DNA of 64,000 nt from Nymphaea colorata (Eukaryota; Streptophyta; Magnoliopsida; Nymphaeales; Nymphaeaceae), in contig NC_045150.1 in assembly GCF_008831285.2 (NCBI RefSeq), positions 17,126,600 through 17,190,599 of the forward strand. Direction: 5' to 3'. The notes under the pieces were generated by a model. That model was not told where the DNA came from. It did not search any database and saw only the letters and a list, made by a program, of their open reading frames with translations. Below are positions 46,528 through 57,086 of this stretch, one piece after another. Made by a program: the position numbers and the translations under genes. Positions within the stretch are counted from its first letter, which is position 1. Every line of letters starts with the position of its first letter.

Positions 46528-46889
46528 TGAAAGAGTATCAGGAAAACAGAACAAAAAACAGGACAGGTACGTGGTTCGGCTAAAATGTCAGCCTACATCC
46601 ACGACTCACTCAGATCTCTTTCTTCAATGAATATATTGAGAGAGATCGTGTGAATATATATATTAATCACCATATTTATCCATTTACAAAAATAGGAGAT
46701 TTATCTTCTATCTTTAATCTCCTCAATTTAGGCTGGAAATCTGTTACAGGAAGATGTAGATCTTTATCTGATTTTATCACAGATTTTTCTGTTGCACTTA
46801 TACGATCTTTTATCCTTAGCTTCTCCATAATAGTTGCTGACTGATTTACTGCTGTCAATGATTCTATCTTTCCTCTTTTATCTCCAACA
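46528..46889 (-). repeat. 3' LTR of the 46.5-kb copia element
   Basis: 362 bp, minus-strand TGTTGGAGATAAAAGAGG to GATACTCTTTCA. Canonical TG...CA ends. Confidence 0.9.
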
Positions 46890-47740
46890 CTCCCTCTCAA
46901 TCTTATCTCTCCAAGATTAAGATTGGTTCTCAATTCATCAAACCTGCTTCGTGCTAACGGCTTGGTCAATATGTGAGCAACTTGGAATTTTGAAGATACA
47001 AATTTCACTTCTATTTTGTTGCTTGCCACTTTCTCTCGTACAAAGTGATAATCTATTTCAATGTGCTTGGTTCTTGCATGGAACTTTGGATTTGCAGCCA
47101 AGTATGTTGCACCCATGTTGTCACACCAAAGGACGGGGCATCTTGTTGTCTTAATACCGAGTTCTTCTACCATGTGTTGAATCCATAAACATTCAGAGAC
47201 TCCATCTGCCACTGCTTTGTACTCAGCTTCTGTGCTGGATCGTGCTACGGTTTGTTGTTTGTTAGTTCTCCATGAGACCAGGTTTGATCCAACATAAACC
47301 AAATAACCTCCCGTGGACCGTCTATCGTCTGGGCTTCCGGCCCAATCCGCGTCTGTGTAAACCTGCAAGTCAAAGCTGCAAGAACTCTTAATTTGGAGAC
47401 CCATGGTAAGAGTACCCTTTAAATACCTTAGGATTCGTTTAGCGTAGGCCATATGTCGATCCGTGGGTCTTTGCATGAACTGGCATGCCTTGTTGACTGA
47501 ATATGCAATGTCAGGTCTGGTAAAGCTGAGATATTGTATGGCTCCCACTATTTGTCTGTATTTTGTGGCGTTGTCGTCCTGCATCTTGGTTTTATTCAAG
47601 AGATCATATATGTATTTCTTCTGACTTAGGAAGAGACCATTATCAAACCTTTCTACCTCAATTCCGAGAAAGTAGTTCAAGTGACCCAGATCCTTGATAA
47701 AGAACCTTTTTCCAAAGTCATTAATGAGGAACTTGACTGT
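46676..47740 (-). pseudogene. Copia RT C-terminus and RNase H (long open frame)
   Basis: Open without stops: FIKDLGHLNYFLGIEVERFD, SQKKYIYDLLNKTKM, YLSFTRPDIAYSVNKACQFM, then RNase H with VYTDADWAGSPDDRRSTGGY, ARSSTEAEYKAVADG, LWCDNMGATYLAANPKFHAR and TKHIEIDYHFVREKV. The frame runs past the natural end (RTNLNLGEIRLRGS) into the LTR and stops at 46676. It lacks an upstream start and the RT active site, so it is a truncated pol fragment despite the intact frame. The intact frame fits a recent insertion. Confidence 0.85.
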
Positions 47741-47750
47741 CTTTTCCGAC

Positions 47751-48100
47751 CAGGAAAACAGAACAAAAAACAGGATAGGTACGTGGTTCGGCTACAATGT
47801 CAGCCTACATCCACGACTCACTCAGATCTCTTTTTTCAATGAATATATTGAGAGAGATCGTGTGAATATATATATTAATCACCATATTTATCCATTTACA
47901 AAAATAGGAGATTTATCTTCTATCTTTAATCTCCTCAATTTAGGCTGGAAATCTGTTACAGGAAGATGTAGATCTTTATCTGATTTTATCACAAATTTTT
48001 CTGTTGCACTTATACGATTTTTATCCTTAGCTTCTCCATAATAGTTGTTGACTGATTTCCTGCTGTCAATGATTCTATCTTTCCTCTTTTATCTCCAACA
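47751..48100 (-). repeat. 5' LTR of the 46.5-kb copia element (inner edge truncated)
   Basis: 350 bp matching 46528-46889. The end adjoining the internal region stops at CAGGAAAACA, 12 bases short, at the deletion junction. Confidence 0.9.
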
Positions 48101-48105
48101 ATTAC

Positions 48106-48143
48106 GATACACATGCGTTTTCTGCCTGCACTTTTCTGCTGGC
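48106..48143 (-). pseudogene. CRK-E exon 2, 5' part
   Basis: Acceptor ATATTCAG/GCCAGC. In phase 1 with exon 1 it reads GQQKSAGRKRMCI and continues into VIISVLM beyond the insertion. The basic GRKRM lead-in matches the MERK of CRK-A. Confidence 0.8.
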
Positions 48144-48180
48144 CTGAATATATCAAATATTCTTGTCATATGAATCGGGG

Positions 48181-48199
48181 GGAGAGAGAGAGAGAGAGG
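48181..48199. repeat. (GA)n tract in CRK-E intron 1
   Basis: Short GA run in a 61-bp intron (48144-48204), same place as in copies A, C, D and F. Confidence 0.9.
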
Positions 48200-48204
48200 G
48201 TTGC

Positions 48205-49188
48205 CTGACGTAGTGTTGGATGCACCGCTTGATGGAGGGCTTTAATCCGATGGAGGTGGTGGAGGAGATGGGCTTGGGCTTGGAGGTAGTGAATTAGAAG
48301 ATGGGCTTGGCCTTGGAGGTAGTGAATTAGAAGATTGGCTTGATGGTCATTGTCTTGAATTTGATTTACGCTTTGGAAGAGATGAGGTTGGAGTTGTTGG
48401 GGTACCGTAAAAGAGCTCCATAACCTCACACAGCAATTTCCCGTGGCAATTTCACAGCCATGTGCAGGGCCGCAGGTCGTTGGGATCTGGGACATGGTGG
48501 TATCCAAACAAAGACTGCAATCGGCGAGGCTTGTGCCCCTGGTGCACTGCACCAGCCCGTATATAGTCTGTAGATCATCGTAGGGGATGTTGCCCGCATC
48601 AAACATGGACATTGAAAACATTGAAACAATTGAATTAGGCTCTGTTGTTGCTTGATCAGTGAGATTCTTCAGCAGACTACCCAACTTTTTGTTAAAGGCT
48701 TTGGGGTGTTCCACTTTATCATTGATCCAATGCCAATTCCCAGAATCATCGACATTGAGGAGGCCAAAAAAGTTGGTGTTGGAGTAGCAAAACTGGCACT
48801 TTTCATACCATACGATGGCATCCATTGTGTTGGGGCAGTATTTGACGACTTGTTGGGTGAAATTAGAGATGCACCCGTTGCAGGTATCCTCATCGACATC
48901 GCCCCTCCACTGATCCAGGCCATACACTCTATCCAATCCATGTCCCGTGGTGGCATATGAAAAACCAGTAGGAAGAGCATCGTTTGTCAGGGTGAAGAAG
49001 AGGCTGCCCATGTTTACTTCAAACGTGCTTCCATTCGTGTAATTCGCAGTGACGCTGCAGTGGCTGTTGATATAGTCGTTCGTGCTCATTGCATGGTCGA
49101 CATGGAAGGAAAAGAGGATAAAGGGGAGGAGGATGTGGAAGCCAACCTTCAACAACCTTGGCATCATTGCAGGGTAAACCATCTCCAA
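48205..49188 (-). pseudogene. CRK-E exon 1 (signal peptide, two Gnk2 domains, linker)
   Basis: Starts MEMVYPAMMPRLLKVGFHIL; signal peptide to about residue 33. Domain 1 (residues about 40-135): HCSVTANYTNGSTFEVNM, then GLDQWRGDVDEDTCNGC, where the first Cys of C-x8-C-x2-C is Trp; KYCPNTMDAIVWYEKCQFCY. Domain 2 (about 150-250): DDLQTIYGLVQCTRGTSLAD, C-SL-C intact; AHGCEIATGNCC. The frame is open for about 257 codons, then shifts near 48419. The Pro/Ser linker in the proper frame has two stops. It ends NTTSG at CAG/GCAACC, a weakened GC donor. N-terminus nearly identical to DUF26-C. Confidence 0.85.
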
Positions 49189-49240
49189 TCCTCCTAGCTA
49201 TGGATTGGAGGAGAACAAAATCTCCACTGGGAGCTTTGGC

Positions 49241-49248
49241 TTATTTAA
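49241..49248 (-). promoter_or_regulatory. TATA-like box of CRK-E
   Basis: TTAAATAA on the minus strand, 53-60 bases before the ATG, identical to that of DUF26-C. Confidence 0.35.
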
Positions 49249-51509
49249 CGATAAAAAAAAAACTAGTTCCAAATGCCTATATCTTGAGGGGCTGCCTCCC
49301 AAAATCACTTCAAATGGGAAGGAAGATTTACTGTTCTACGGCAGGGGTTTCTCTGATCAAGAAGCCCATGGCCCTAATTATAAGCTGTTGGTCCATGGTT
49401 GGTGGTGTGCAAGCTGTGGAGAGACAAGGGTGTATGGAGATCTCCATTCCCCAAAAAGAAAGATAGTCCGCATCACCATCAATAGCCCGGAGGATTAAAA
49501 GTGAACTGCATGTATGAGGGGAATCCCGGCGTGTTTCTGAACAGTTGATCATTAACGGGCAACTCAGTGTCGACCCTGCTAATTGGGTTGGCCAGTTCAA
49601 AGGATAGACAGGGACGCATGCTGACTGATTGTGACAGATGACCATGACCCTTTAACGGTCGAAGAAGGTAAGTCTGGAATGGTGAAGCACAATAAAGGAC
49701 GGAAATGCAACACACCTCATTCCTGAGGAAAAGTGGGAGGTAAATAAATTAATGCACCCATGATCTTTCCCTTGCCGACTTTTCTGCCAATGTTGAGGTC
49801 CTCTGAACCTGTAATTGAAATTTAAGGTCAATGCTAACTCCATCAATTGTAAAGAATAGTTTAGCTAGCACATGTGATCATGGGCTTTTACATTCCCATT
49901 AAAATGTTACGTGTTACAGTGGCAATTCCTCAAAGTTAAATTATTAGGAAATAGCTTTTCCTGGAAAGGTTATAGATGCCACTCAAGTTTTCAACTTCCG
50001 CCATCCTATTCTGAGCGAAACATAGACATTCTTATCACAAATCGATCATGCCTCAGAAAGCAAATTCATTACTTGCTGAAGTACCTAGATATATCAACAA
50101 CAGGAGGAAACAGGTCAAACATAGCAGTAAAATAAATAATTAGAAATCAAACTATCAAATGAAGATATCATGTAGGATATGAACATAAACAGCTTCTAGA
50201 AATAGCCTATATCTGAAACAAGCCATCATGGTAAATGGCGGAGGTGTTGACAGAAATGTTAATAAACGAAGCAACCCAAACTGACCTTCATTAGAATTAC
50301 AGAACAAAGAGTTGTCCACCTTATGGAGCTTCTAGCTGGAATTAACTTCGCTATGTGATTACGACAGAGTAACAAAAGTAGCATCAGATGAAAAATCGCA
50401 TTGTTACTGAACAAAAAGTTGTTTCAATCCCACTTGATGAGCAGCAACCCCATATATCAACGATATGATTAATCAAACAGGACTATCTACCAAGGAAATA
50501 AATTTTACCATATAACTTTCAGATAACATCAGAATATTTTTTAATATCACTGGAAGATTTATGGGGACGACCGAGTTGGGTCCGACTTGATTTAATTTGA
50601 CTTTGTATTCATTGACATCTTCGTATTCAAATTTTTGACTGGTTTTTAGTCTTGGTGATTAGGAGTTGGAGAAAATGTGGTTTTAAAAGTCCTCATGCGC
50701 TGGTGACCACAAACGAGTCTACGTTCCCCTGCTTCCATCCATCGTCTTGTCCTAGCACTTTCCTAGAAAGTGAGTACCGACTACGGTGCAGACTGGGTTG
50801 CATTCCGTGAACTTCACTCCAGTGCTTTGCTATTAAAAAGGGTCCACAAATACACGGGGTTTCAATTAAATGATCTCCTTTGACCACACCCAAAGTGAGA
50901 CAAAGTCCATGAGTTTCACTCGAACCCACCTGTATGTCAGACTAGTGTACAGGTAGCGAGCGAGCCTCATGATCAGAGGCTGACCTAGAAATTTCTTCTT
51001 ACAGAGGCGCAACTATACTTTGTTAAATTATCGGAGCCAAAACATATTTTTCAAAACTCTAAGATGGTCAATAAAAAATGTTATAAATATTGCATGTAAA
51101 TCTTTTTCCAAAATCAAAGGGGGCGAGAGGGCCATGGGCACATTTTAGGATGACTTACCCACCTCATTTTAAAAGTAGTACTACTAAAATTAATTTTTAG
51201 AACTGAAAGGAATGAAAGTAATACTATAAAAATCAATTTTGGAATTGAATGGACAGAATTGGCCAATTGAACGATTCAATCGAGTCTGCAAGAGAACCAG
51301 CGGATAATATTCAAAATTTTATTTCATACACCAAACAAAGATTTATAAAAAGATATGTTCAAAACTGATAAACGAGCTCATATAAGTTCAGAAGAAAAAA
51401 GTTATTGTTATATATATTTGAATCTTACTATTATCTTGTATTCTAGTTTATAGCCCTTTCGGGTGTCTATCTGAAGCAAACTAAAGATCGAGCAACAACC
51501 AACTTACTG
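49249..51509. other. 5' flank of CRK-E, intergenic (matches 23586-25825)
   Basis: Collinear with the flank of DUF26-C with scattered substitutions. No gene recognised; open frames are not maintained between the copies. Confidence 0.5.
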
Positions 51510-51784
51510 AGTTCCTATAACCTCAGGTGTTTAAGTTTGTGTTCGGTCTCTGTCAGAAATATTTGCAATGCAAAGTCAGAGATCTTGGGGTTCATGTTTT
51601 CGTCTAATAAAATGTTCCTTGCTTTCATATCCCCGTGAAGAATTCTCAGCCGAGAATCTTCACGAATATATAAAATCACTTTGTATGCCGTTGATGAGCT
51701 TGGAATGTACAGCCCCACTCCATGCTTTGTTGGCTGTCCTTTCATAGCCAAACAAAAAAGGAAAGGTAACCTGTGTTTATTCAA
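51510..51784 (-). pseudogene. Lone CRK kinase exon 5 relic (copy 2)
   Basis: Reads [20 protein letters not shown] and [23 protein letters not shown] is HGD and DFG is DFA. A GGAACTCAGTAAGT donor-like end is retained. Better preserved than the 25.8-kb paralogue ([10 protein letters not shown] is identical in both). Confidence 0.75.
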
Positions 51785-52982
51785 TCGGCCTTTCCGAGCA
51801 AATATGTAATAGTCAGAAAAATAAAGTATAAGGCAGTTTTACGACAAACAGATCTGTTATATACGTGTACATGAAAAAGTGAACAGTGTGTCTGTTCTAG
51901 ATAGCAAGACTTTTACTCAATCAAATGGGGCAGACTGCCTTTTGTGTTACAAATAATGCTTTGGCTCATTTTTTATTAAGTTAAAATCATTATTACTATT
52001 CCCCATGGATGCATAGGTCAATTAAGAAGCATAAATGGAGACAACACCATATGTAGGATATGGAGAGCACCAATCTTTCAATGGCCTTATGTACTTAACG
52101 AATGAACATTGTTTTCCTATTTGAATGTATCAAATTAAAGTCACTTTTGTGCATCAAATGCATGTTTTGGTATTTCATTGGGGTACATAATTAGTTCAGT
52201 GATCTTCTCAAAGGATATTGAGATTGAACAACACAGGAAAATACAGCATCTATCCATGAACGACTTAAAACCTATGGTTGATCTTGTCAAAGCCTTCTGA
52301 AGGGACAGTCTTTCATTCGGTATTCTTTTTGGTAATCAATTAATGGAAGGGGTAACCCTGCTCCCCTTGCAGCAAAAAGAACATCGACAGCAACCAACCA
52401 CGGATACCATCTCAAGAAAATCATGGAAGCTTGTGACAGAAAATTTCATTCATTCCCTCTACCTGTTGTTGATAGAACACGTTAAAAACAGAGTCACGCA
52501 GCGATGGGGACCAGAAAAAGAAGACAGAATCAGAAATAAAGAAGAAATATTATTTGTATTTCATGAAATAATATAATCCTGTGGTTTTATTTCTTTGTCG
52601 CTGAACACATCTGCATATAATGATTTTGAAATTGAAACCACCCTTCATATACTCCACTTCACATTAGCATTAGCTTATGATATGCTTTGATCTTGAGACC
52701 ATAACTGCCCGATTTCAGAGTGCTCTTGAACAATTCGGCTACCTTACTAGCTTAACTGTGGTCCGCAGAACAGAATGAAAGAAAAATGTTAAAAGCGCTT
52801 TACTCTATCTGTTCTGTTCAGTTATCAGATTGTTAAATATTAGGGCTCAATCGACGCATTGCTTTATATGCTACACTATGCCGTTGTTTCTGAAAACACT
52901 ATTCGAAAGGCAAAATCCAACCAAGATACTATACAAGCTGGATCTTGCATTTCATCTTGGTAGTCATGATTCAATTCCCATG

Positions 52983-53267
52983 TGAGAAGAAAGGCTTGAG
53001 GAAAAGAGAGAAAAGAAGAAGACCAGTGAGCCAAAAGAGATGCTTCATTTCATATATGATGGGGTATTTATACAAGTTTACAGTTATGTATAAATCCCAA
53101 AATTTTGAGATTGAAAGATCACAATCCTGTGATTTACAACAAAAGAAGGAAAGATTATTATTTCTTTCCTGAAATTTAACTTGTTGATTTTCCTCTCTGA
53201 TATGCAGGAAAGATTTTCTTGATTCTATCTTTCCTGAAAATCAGCTTGCAGATTTTCCTCTCCAATA
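52983..53267 (-). mobile_element. Solo copia LTR (285 bp)
   Basis: Flanked by CCATG on both sides (52978-52982 and 53268-53272). The paralogous site near 27236-27250 is uninterrupted ('caattcccatggatgtcac'), giving a clean empty site. On the minus strand it starts TATTGGAGAGGAAAAT, contains GGAAAGATAGAATC as in the 46.5-kb copia LTR, and ends CTTTCTTCTCA. It is probably a related copia family. Confidence 0.85.
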
Positions 53268-53442
53268 CCATGGATGTCACTCTTATAGGCTAACGCAACG
53301 AGATAGCTTAGCAGCATTTTCGAAGAGGATTACATCATGTACTAGAAAAAAGACTGACAGATCACACATGAAAAAAGCACACAGTGTACATATATATTGT
53401 ATAGTCTACACAAAGAAACCAAATATGATCAGCCCCATTCAT

Positions 53443-53543
53443 TTATAACCACGTTGGCATCATAAGCAGATATGTAGATGTCAAGGCAAAAGTGGAGACG
53501 GTGATCATAGTCACAGATGTTTCGCTTGAGAGGTTCGCCTTGT
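53443..53543 (-). pseudogene. DUF26-F exon 2: hydrophobic C-terminal tail
   Basis: Acceptor ATCCATGCAG/ACAAGGC; reads DKANLSSETS, then VTMITVSTFALTST and MMPTWL with TAA at 53443-53445. It differs from D at only four bases. Same phase as the CRK transmembrane exon. Confidence 0.6.
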
Positions 53544-53570
53544 CTGCATGGATATCAGATTCTTGCAGTT

Positions 53571-53580
53571 AGAGAGAGAG

Positions 53581-53613
<33 letters not shown>
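53571..53613. repeat. (GA)n microsatellite in DUF26-F intron 1
   Basis: About 43 bp of GA with one GC interruption, immediately beside the exon 1 donor. Confidence 0.95.
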
Positions 53614-53615
<2 letters not shown>

Positions 53616-53618
53616 AGC

Positions 53619-54557
53619 CTGACGTAGTGTTGGATGCACCACTGGAAGGAGGGCTTGGATTTGATGGAGGGGATGAATTCGGCGGAGGAGATGGGCTTAG
53701 GCTTGAACTTGATGGAGGTGGTGAATTGGGCAGTGGGGATGGTCTTGGGCTTGAATTTGACAGAGGTGCTGGAGGAGATGGGGTTGTTGTGCTGTTATAA
53801 AAGAGCTGTGTATCAAACCTCACACGGCAACTTCCGGTGGGAATTTCACAGCCATGTGCATTCTAGCAAGTCGATGGGATTTGGGAGATGCTGCTGATCA
53901 AACACTGACTGCTATCAGCGAGGCTAGTGTCCCTGGTACACTGCACCAGCCCGTATATCATATTTTGATCGGTGGACGTGATGTTGCCCGTAGCAAACAT
54001 GAACTTTGAATTAGTCTCTGTTGTCGCTTGAGAAGTCAGATTCTTCAGCAGACGCCCCAACTTCTGGTTGAAGGCTTTAGGTTCTTCCACTTTGTCATAG
54101 ATCCAAAACCAATTACCAGAATCCTTGACATTGAGGTGACCAAAGAAGTCAGTGTTGGAGTAGCAGAGCTGGGAATTTTCATACCAAATGATCGCATCGA
54201 TGGCGTTGGGGCAGCATTTTTCGACGATATCGAGGGTGCAATTACGGATGCAAGAGTTGCAGCCTTCTGGATCAATGTTGCCCCTGCACTAAGCCGCCCA
54301 TACACTATTGCCTATCCTTTGCCCTTGGTAACATTGGCAAAACCATTGGGAGGGGCATCCTTTGTTAAGATGTCGAAGACCCCGCGCATATTGCTTTCAA
54401 ACTTAGTTCCACCCGTGTAATTGGCAGTGACGTTGCAGTGGCTATTAATATAGTCATTGCTGCTCATTCCATGGTCGACATGGAAGGAAAGGAGGAGAAG
54501 GAGTGGAAAGCCAACCTTCAGCAACGTTGGCACCATTACAGAGTAAACCATCTCCAT
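53619..54557 (-). pseudogene. DUF26-F exon 1 (signal peptide, two Gnk2 domains, linker)
   Basis: Starts MEMVYSVMVPTLLKVGFPLL; signal peptide to about VDHG. Domain 1: HCNVTANYTGGTKFESNM, NGFANVTKGKG then stop; after a one-base loss, CCPNAIDAIIWYEN and SQLCYSNTDFFGHLN (one Cys of the pair is Ser). Domain 2: MIYGLVQCTRDTSLADSSQC, where the middle Cys of C-x8-C-x2-C is Ser. The linker is Pro/Ser-rich (SPLPNSPPPSSSSLSPSPPP) and ends NTTSG at CAG/GCTAGT. Confidence 0.8.
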
Positions 54558-54610
54558 TCTTCCAGCTAGGGATTGGAAGATAACAAAATCTCCGCTGGGG
54601 AGACTTTGGC

Positions 54611-54618
54611 CTATTTAA
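54611..54618 (-). promoter_or_regulatory. TATA-like box of DUF26-F
   Basis: TTAAATAG on the minus strand 54-61 bases before the ATG. Confidence 0.3.
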
Positions 54619-55539
54619 CGGGAAAGTGGAACCAAGTGCCAAACACGCGCGTCTTGATCGTGTGGATGCCTTTCCAAATGACATTAAGGAAGATTTAATA
54701 TCAATGTTCGAGGGCATGGTTTAGCTCTCTGATCAGGGAGTCCATGGGCTTTAATAAGATGTTGCTGCATGATCGGTGGTGTGCAAGATGCGGGGAGATA
54801 AGGGTGCATGTAGGGACAGTGTGATCTCCATTGCCAAAAGAGAAGGGAAAAAGAGGGGATGTTTCTCATCCCCGTCAATATCAATTTCTCATCATCGTCA
54901 ATATCACGGAGGGTGAAAAATGAACTGCGCGTCTGGATGATCTAATCTAATTGATGAATAAGGAGGCATGCTTCTAACAGGGGAGGACGACAAGGCAATG
55001 GTAGAAGAAGAAAAAGTCAAGGAAGGTGAAGCCAAAATCAAGTGGTGCAACATGATGTGCACTTGTTCTTTGAGGAAAAGTAGAACCACTGCACATTAAA
55101 TACGGCAATATCCCTAAATTGAATCGGTCAGCTAAAAAAGAAATTAATCGATCGTTCCCTTTCCGACTTTTTCAGGTTTTCTGAACCTGTAATTGAAATT
55201 TAAGGTCTGTGCCAACCCCACCGATTGTAAAGAATGGTCTAGTTAGCACATGCCATCTTTTCCCCTTAGAATTATGTGACGCTGCAGTTAAGAGTGGCAA
55301 GACTACAAGTCAAATTAGTAGAAAATGGGTTACTTGAAAAAATTATAGATGTCACTCAATTGTTTGGCAAGGCAAATTTATTACTTGCCCTAGTACCTAG
55401 ATATGTCAACAATAGGAAGAAAAAGGTTGCATGCCAATAAAATAAATAATTAGAAATCAAACTATCAAATGGAAATCTGACGTAGGACATGAATATATCA
55501 AAACATAAAAAATCTCTAGCATAATCAGCTATTTTAAAA
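54619..55539. other. 5' flank of DUF26-F, intergenic
   Basis: Matches 32232-33100. No gene recognised. Confidence 0.5.
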
Positions 55540-57086
55540 TTTTTAAAAATCTGGTGGAAAAGCAGATTGGTAAAACTATTAAAATTCTCCATAGTGATGG
55601 TGGCAAGGGCTTTCTTAATAATGAGTTTCATGACAGGAGTGTTGTATTCGACTTTGGATTTCCTGCCTCTATACTCATCAACAAAATGGAATAGTGGAGT
55701 GGAAACACCACGATTTTGCTGAAAGTAGTCTTTGTATGATGGTTCATGCTTGTCTGGGTGGTGGTTATTGGACTGATGCCGATGCTGTTTACATAGTTAA
55801 TCGCCTCCCTAGTGAAAACATTAACTCTGAATCTCTCTTTGAGTTGCCTTTTAAAAAGCGTCCCTCCATGGATTTTCTTGCAGCACATGCTACCCTTATT
55901 TAGTTCCTTATAATCAGCACAAATTTGCTCCTAAGACTCGTGCATGTGTTTATCTTGGAGTTGGGGCTAATTACGAGGGATTTCTTCGTTATGATCCGGT
56001 CACTAAGAAGCTCTGTATTTGTAGGCATGTCCAATTTAATGAAGGGACATTTTTATATAGCCCACGTCATACTCACATTACAAGTGACCAAGCTGCTGCA
56101 TGGTTGAAGAGTCGTTCATACAATAATGCCTTTCAAGACTGCTAGACCACTCATGAAAGGCAGAGGGAGAAGGGTGCTGAAGGCGGTAATGATGGCCATG
56201 GTGATAGTAACAATTTCTCGTTGATTTATTTGCCTAATTTACCTCCGGTACAAAATGTTCAATATGATCTTGCTGACAACTTACAAGATGTGTCATTTTC
56301 TCCAAATTCTAATGGTGGCAATGAAACATCAACCATCCCTATTGTTCCTAGTGTTCCACAGAGGATGCACCCTATGGTTACTAGATCAACAACTTAAAGT
56401 CTATGTCACGTCACCTCATTGTTTTAATGTCACCATAATGAACTTGGTGACTGATGATGAGTGTGAGCCATCTGAACTCTCTCAAGTTGTCTCCAAATTC
56501 CAATCCAAAGTGGAAAAATGCTATGAGAGAAGAATATGATGCCTTGATCAAACACAATACTTGGGAGCTTGTACTTGCATAACTGTCAAGCAATATTGTT
56601 GGATGTTGATGGTGGTTTTTAAAATTAAAAGGAATGTAGATGGGACTATTGCAAGATACAAAGCTCACTTGGCCATTAAAGTGTACAGCCAACAACAGGG
56701 AGTAGACTACTTTGAGACCTATAGCCCTGTGATTAAACCCACAGCTATTAGAATGGTTTTATTTATTCCAGTCAGTAAAGGATGAGATATACACCAGCAT
56801 GATGTAAATAATGTTTTCTTCATGAACAATTACATGAAGATGTCTACATGCAACAACTTCCAGTTTTTGAAGATAGAAGGTACCCATATCACATTTGCAA
56901 ACTCAAAAGAACTTTATATGGCTTAATATAAAAAGTAAACAACAGACAATGGAAGGATTATGGGTCCAGCATTTGCTTGAAGAACTCGGAATTCAATCTG
57001 CTAAAATTCCTACCCTACGGTGTGATAACCTCGGAGCAACTCATCTAACTGCACATCCAAAATTCTATGCTAGGACAAGCTTATAG
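55540..57086 (+). pseudogene. Copia pol relic (copy 2)
   Basis: Uninterrupted counterpart of 33100-37230. Integrase pieces (KTIKILHSDGGKGFLNNEFH, GGGYWTDADAVYIVNRLPSE), linker, RT pieces (WKNAMREEYDALIKHNTWEL, KIKRNVDGTIARYKAHLA, QGVDYFETYSPVIKPTAIRM), then a jump to RNase H (LWVQHLLEELGIQSAKIPTL, CDNLGATHLTAHPKFYARTS). Frameshifts and stops are frequent. No LTRs. It carries the same RT-to-RNase H deletion type as copy 1. Confidence 0.8.

Larger units (their letters stand above)
46528..48100 (-). mobile_element. Internally deleted copia retrotransposon in CRK-E exon 2
   Basis: Flanked by ATTAC (46523-46527 and 48101-48105). Two LTRs in direct repeat differ at about eight positions. In its own orientation (minus) the 5' LTR lacks its last dozen bases (the other LTR ends GATACTCTTTCA). 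The primer site, gag, protease, integrase and the YVDD part of RT are gone; only the RT end and RNase H remain. The purine tract before the 3' LTR reads GATTGAGAGGGAG. Non-autonomous. Confidence 0.9.
40640..49188 (-). pseudogene. CRK-E: cysteine-rich receptor-like kinase pseudogene (whole locus)
   Basis: All seven CRK exons can be located. It would have been a plasma-membrane receptor kinase. Damage: a copia element in exon 2, a Harbinger-like element in intron 4, a 110-bp tandem duplication covering most of exon 3, an AAAG-to-AACG acceptor change, a frameshift and DFG loss in exon 5, an 11-bp deletion in exon 6 and deletion of the front of exon 7. The first exon retains a 300-residue ectodomain frame. 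It is clearly a pseudogene as a kinase; a truncated secreted ectodomain is conceivable. Confidence 0.85.
53443..54557 (-). pseudogene. DUF26-F: kinase-less DUF26 gene with GPI-like tail (whole locus)
   Basis: Direct paralogue of DUF26-D without the insertion: exon 1 with signal peptide, two Gnk2 domains and Pro/Ser linker, a 75-bp intron made mostly of (CT)n, and a 101-bp tail exon. Lesions: a TAG directly after VTKGKG (near 54320), a one-base deletion near 54295, and a TAG (53863-53865) after SQIPSTC. Otherwise the frame is continuous from about 54290 through the linker. It is one of the least decayed copies in the array. Confidence 0.8.
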
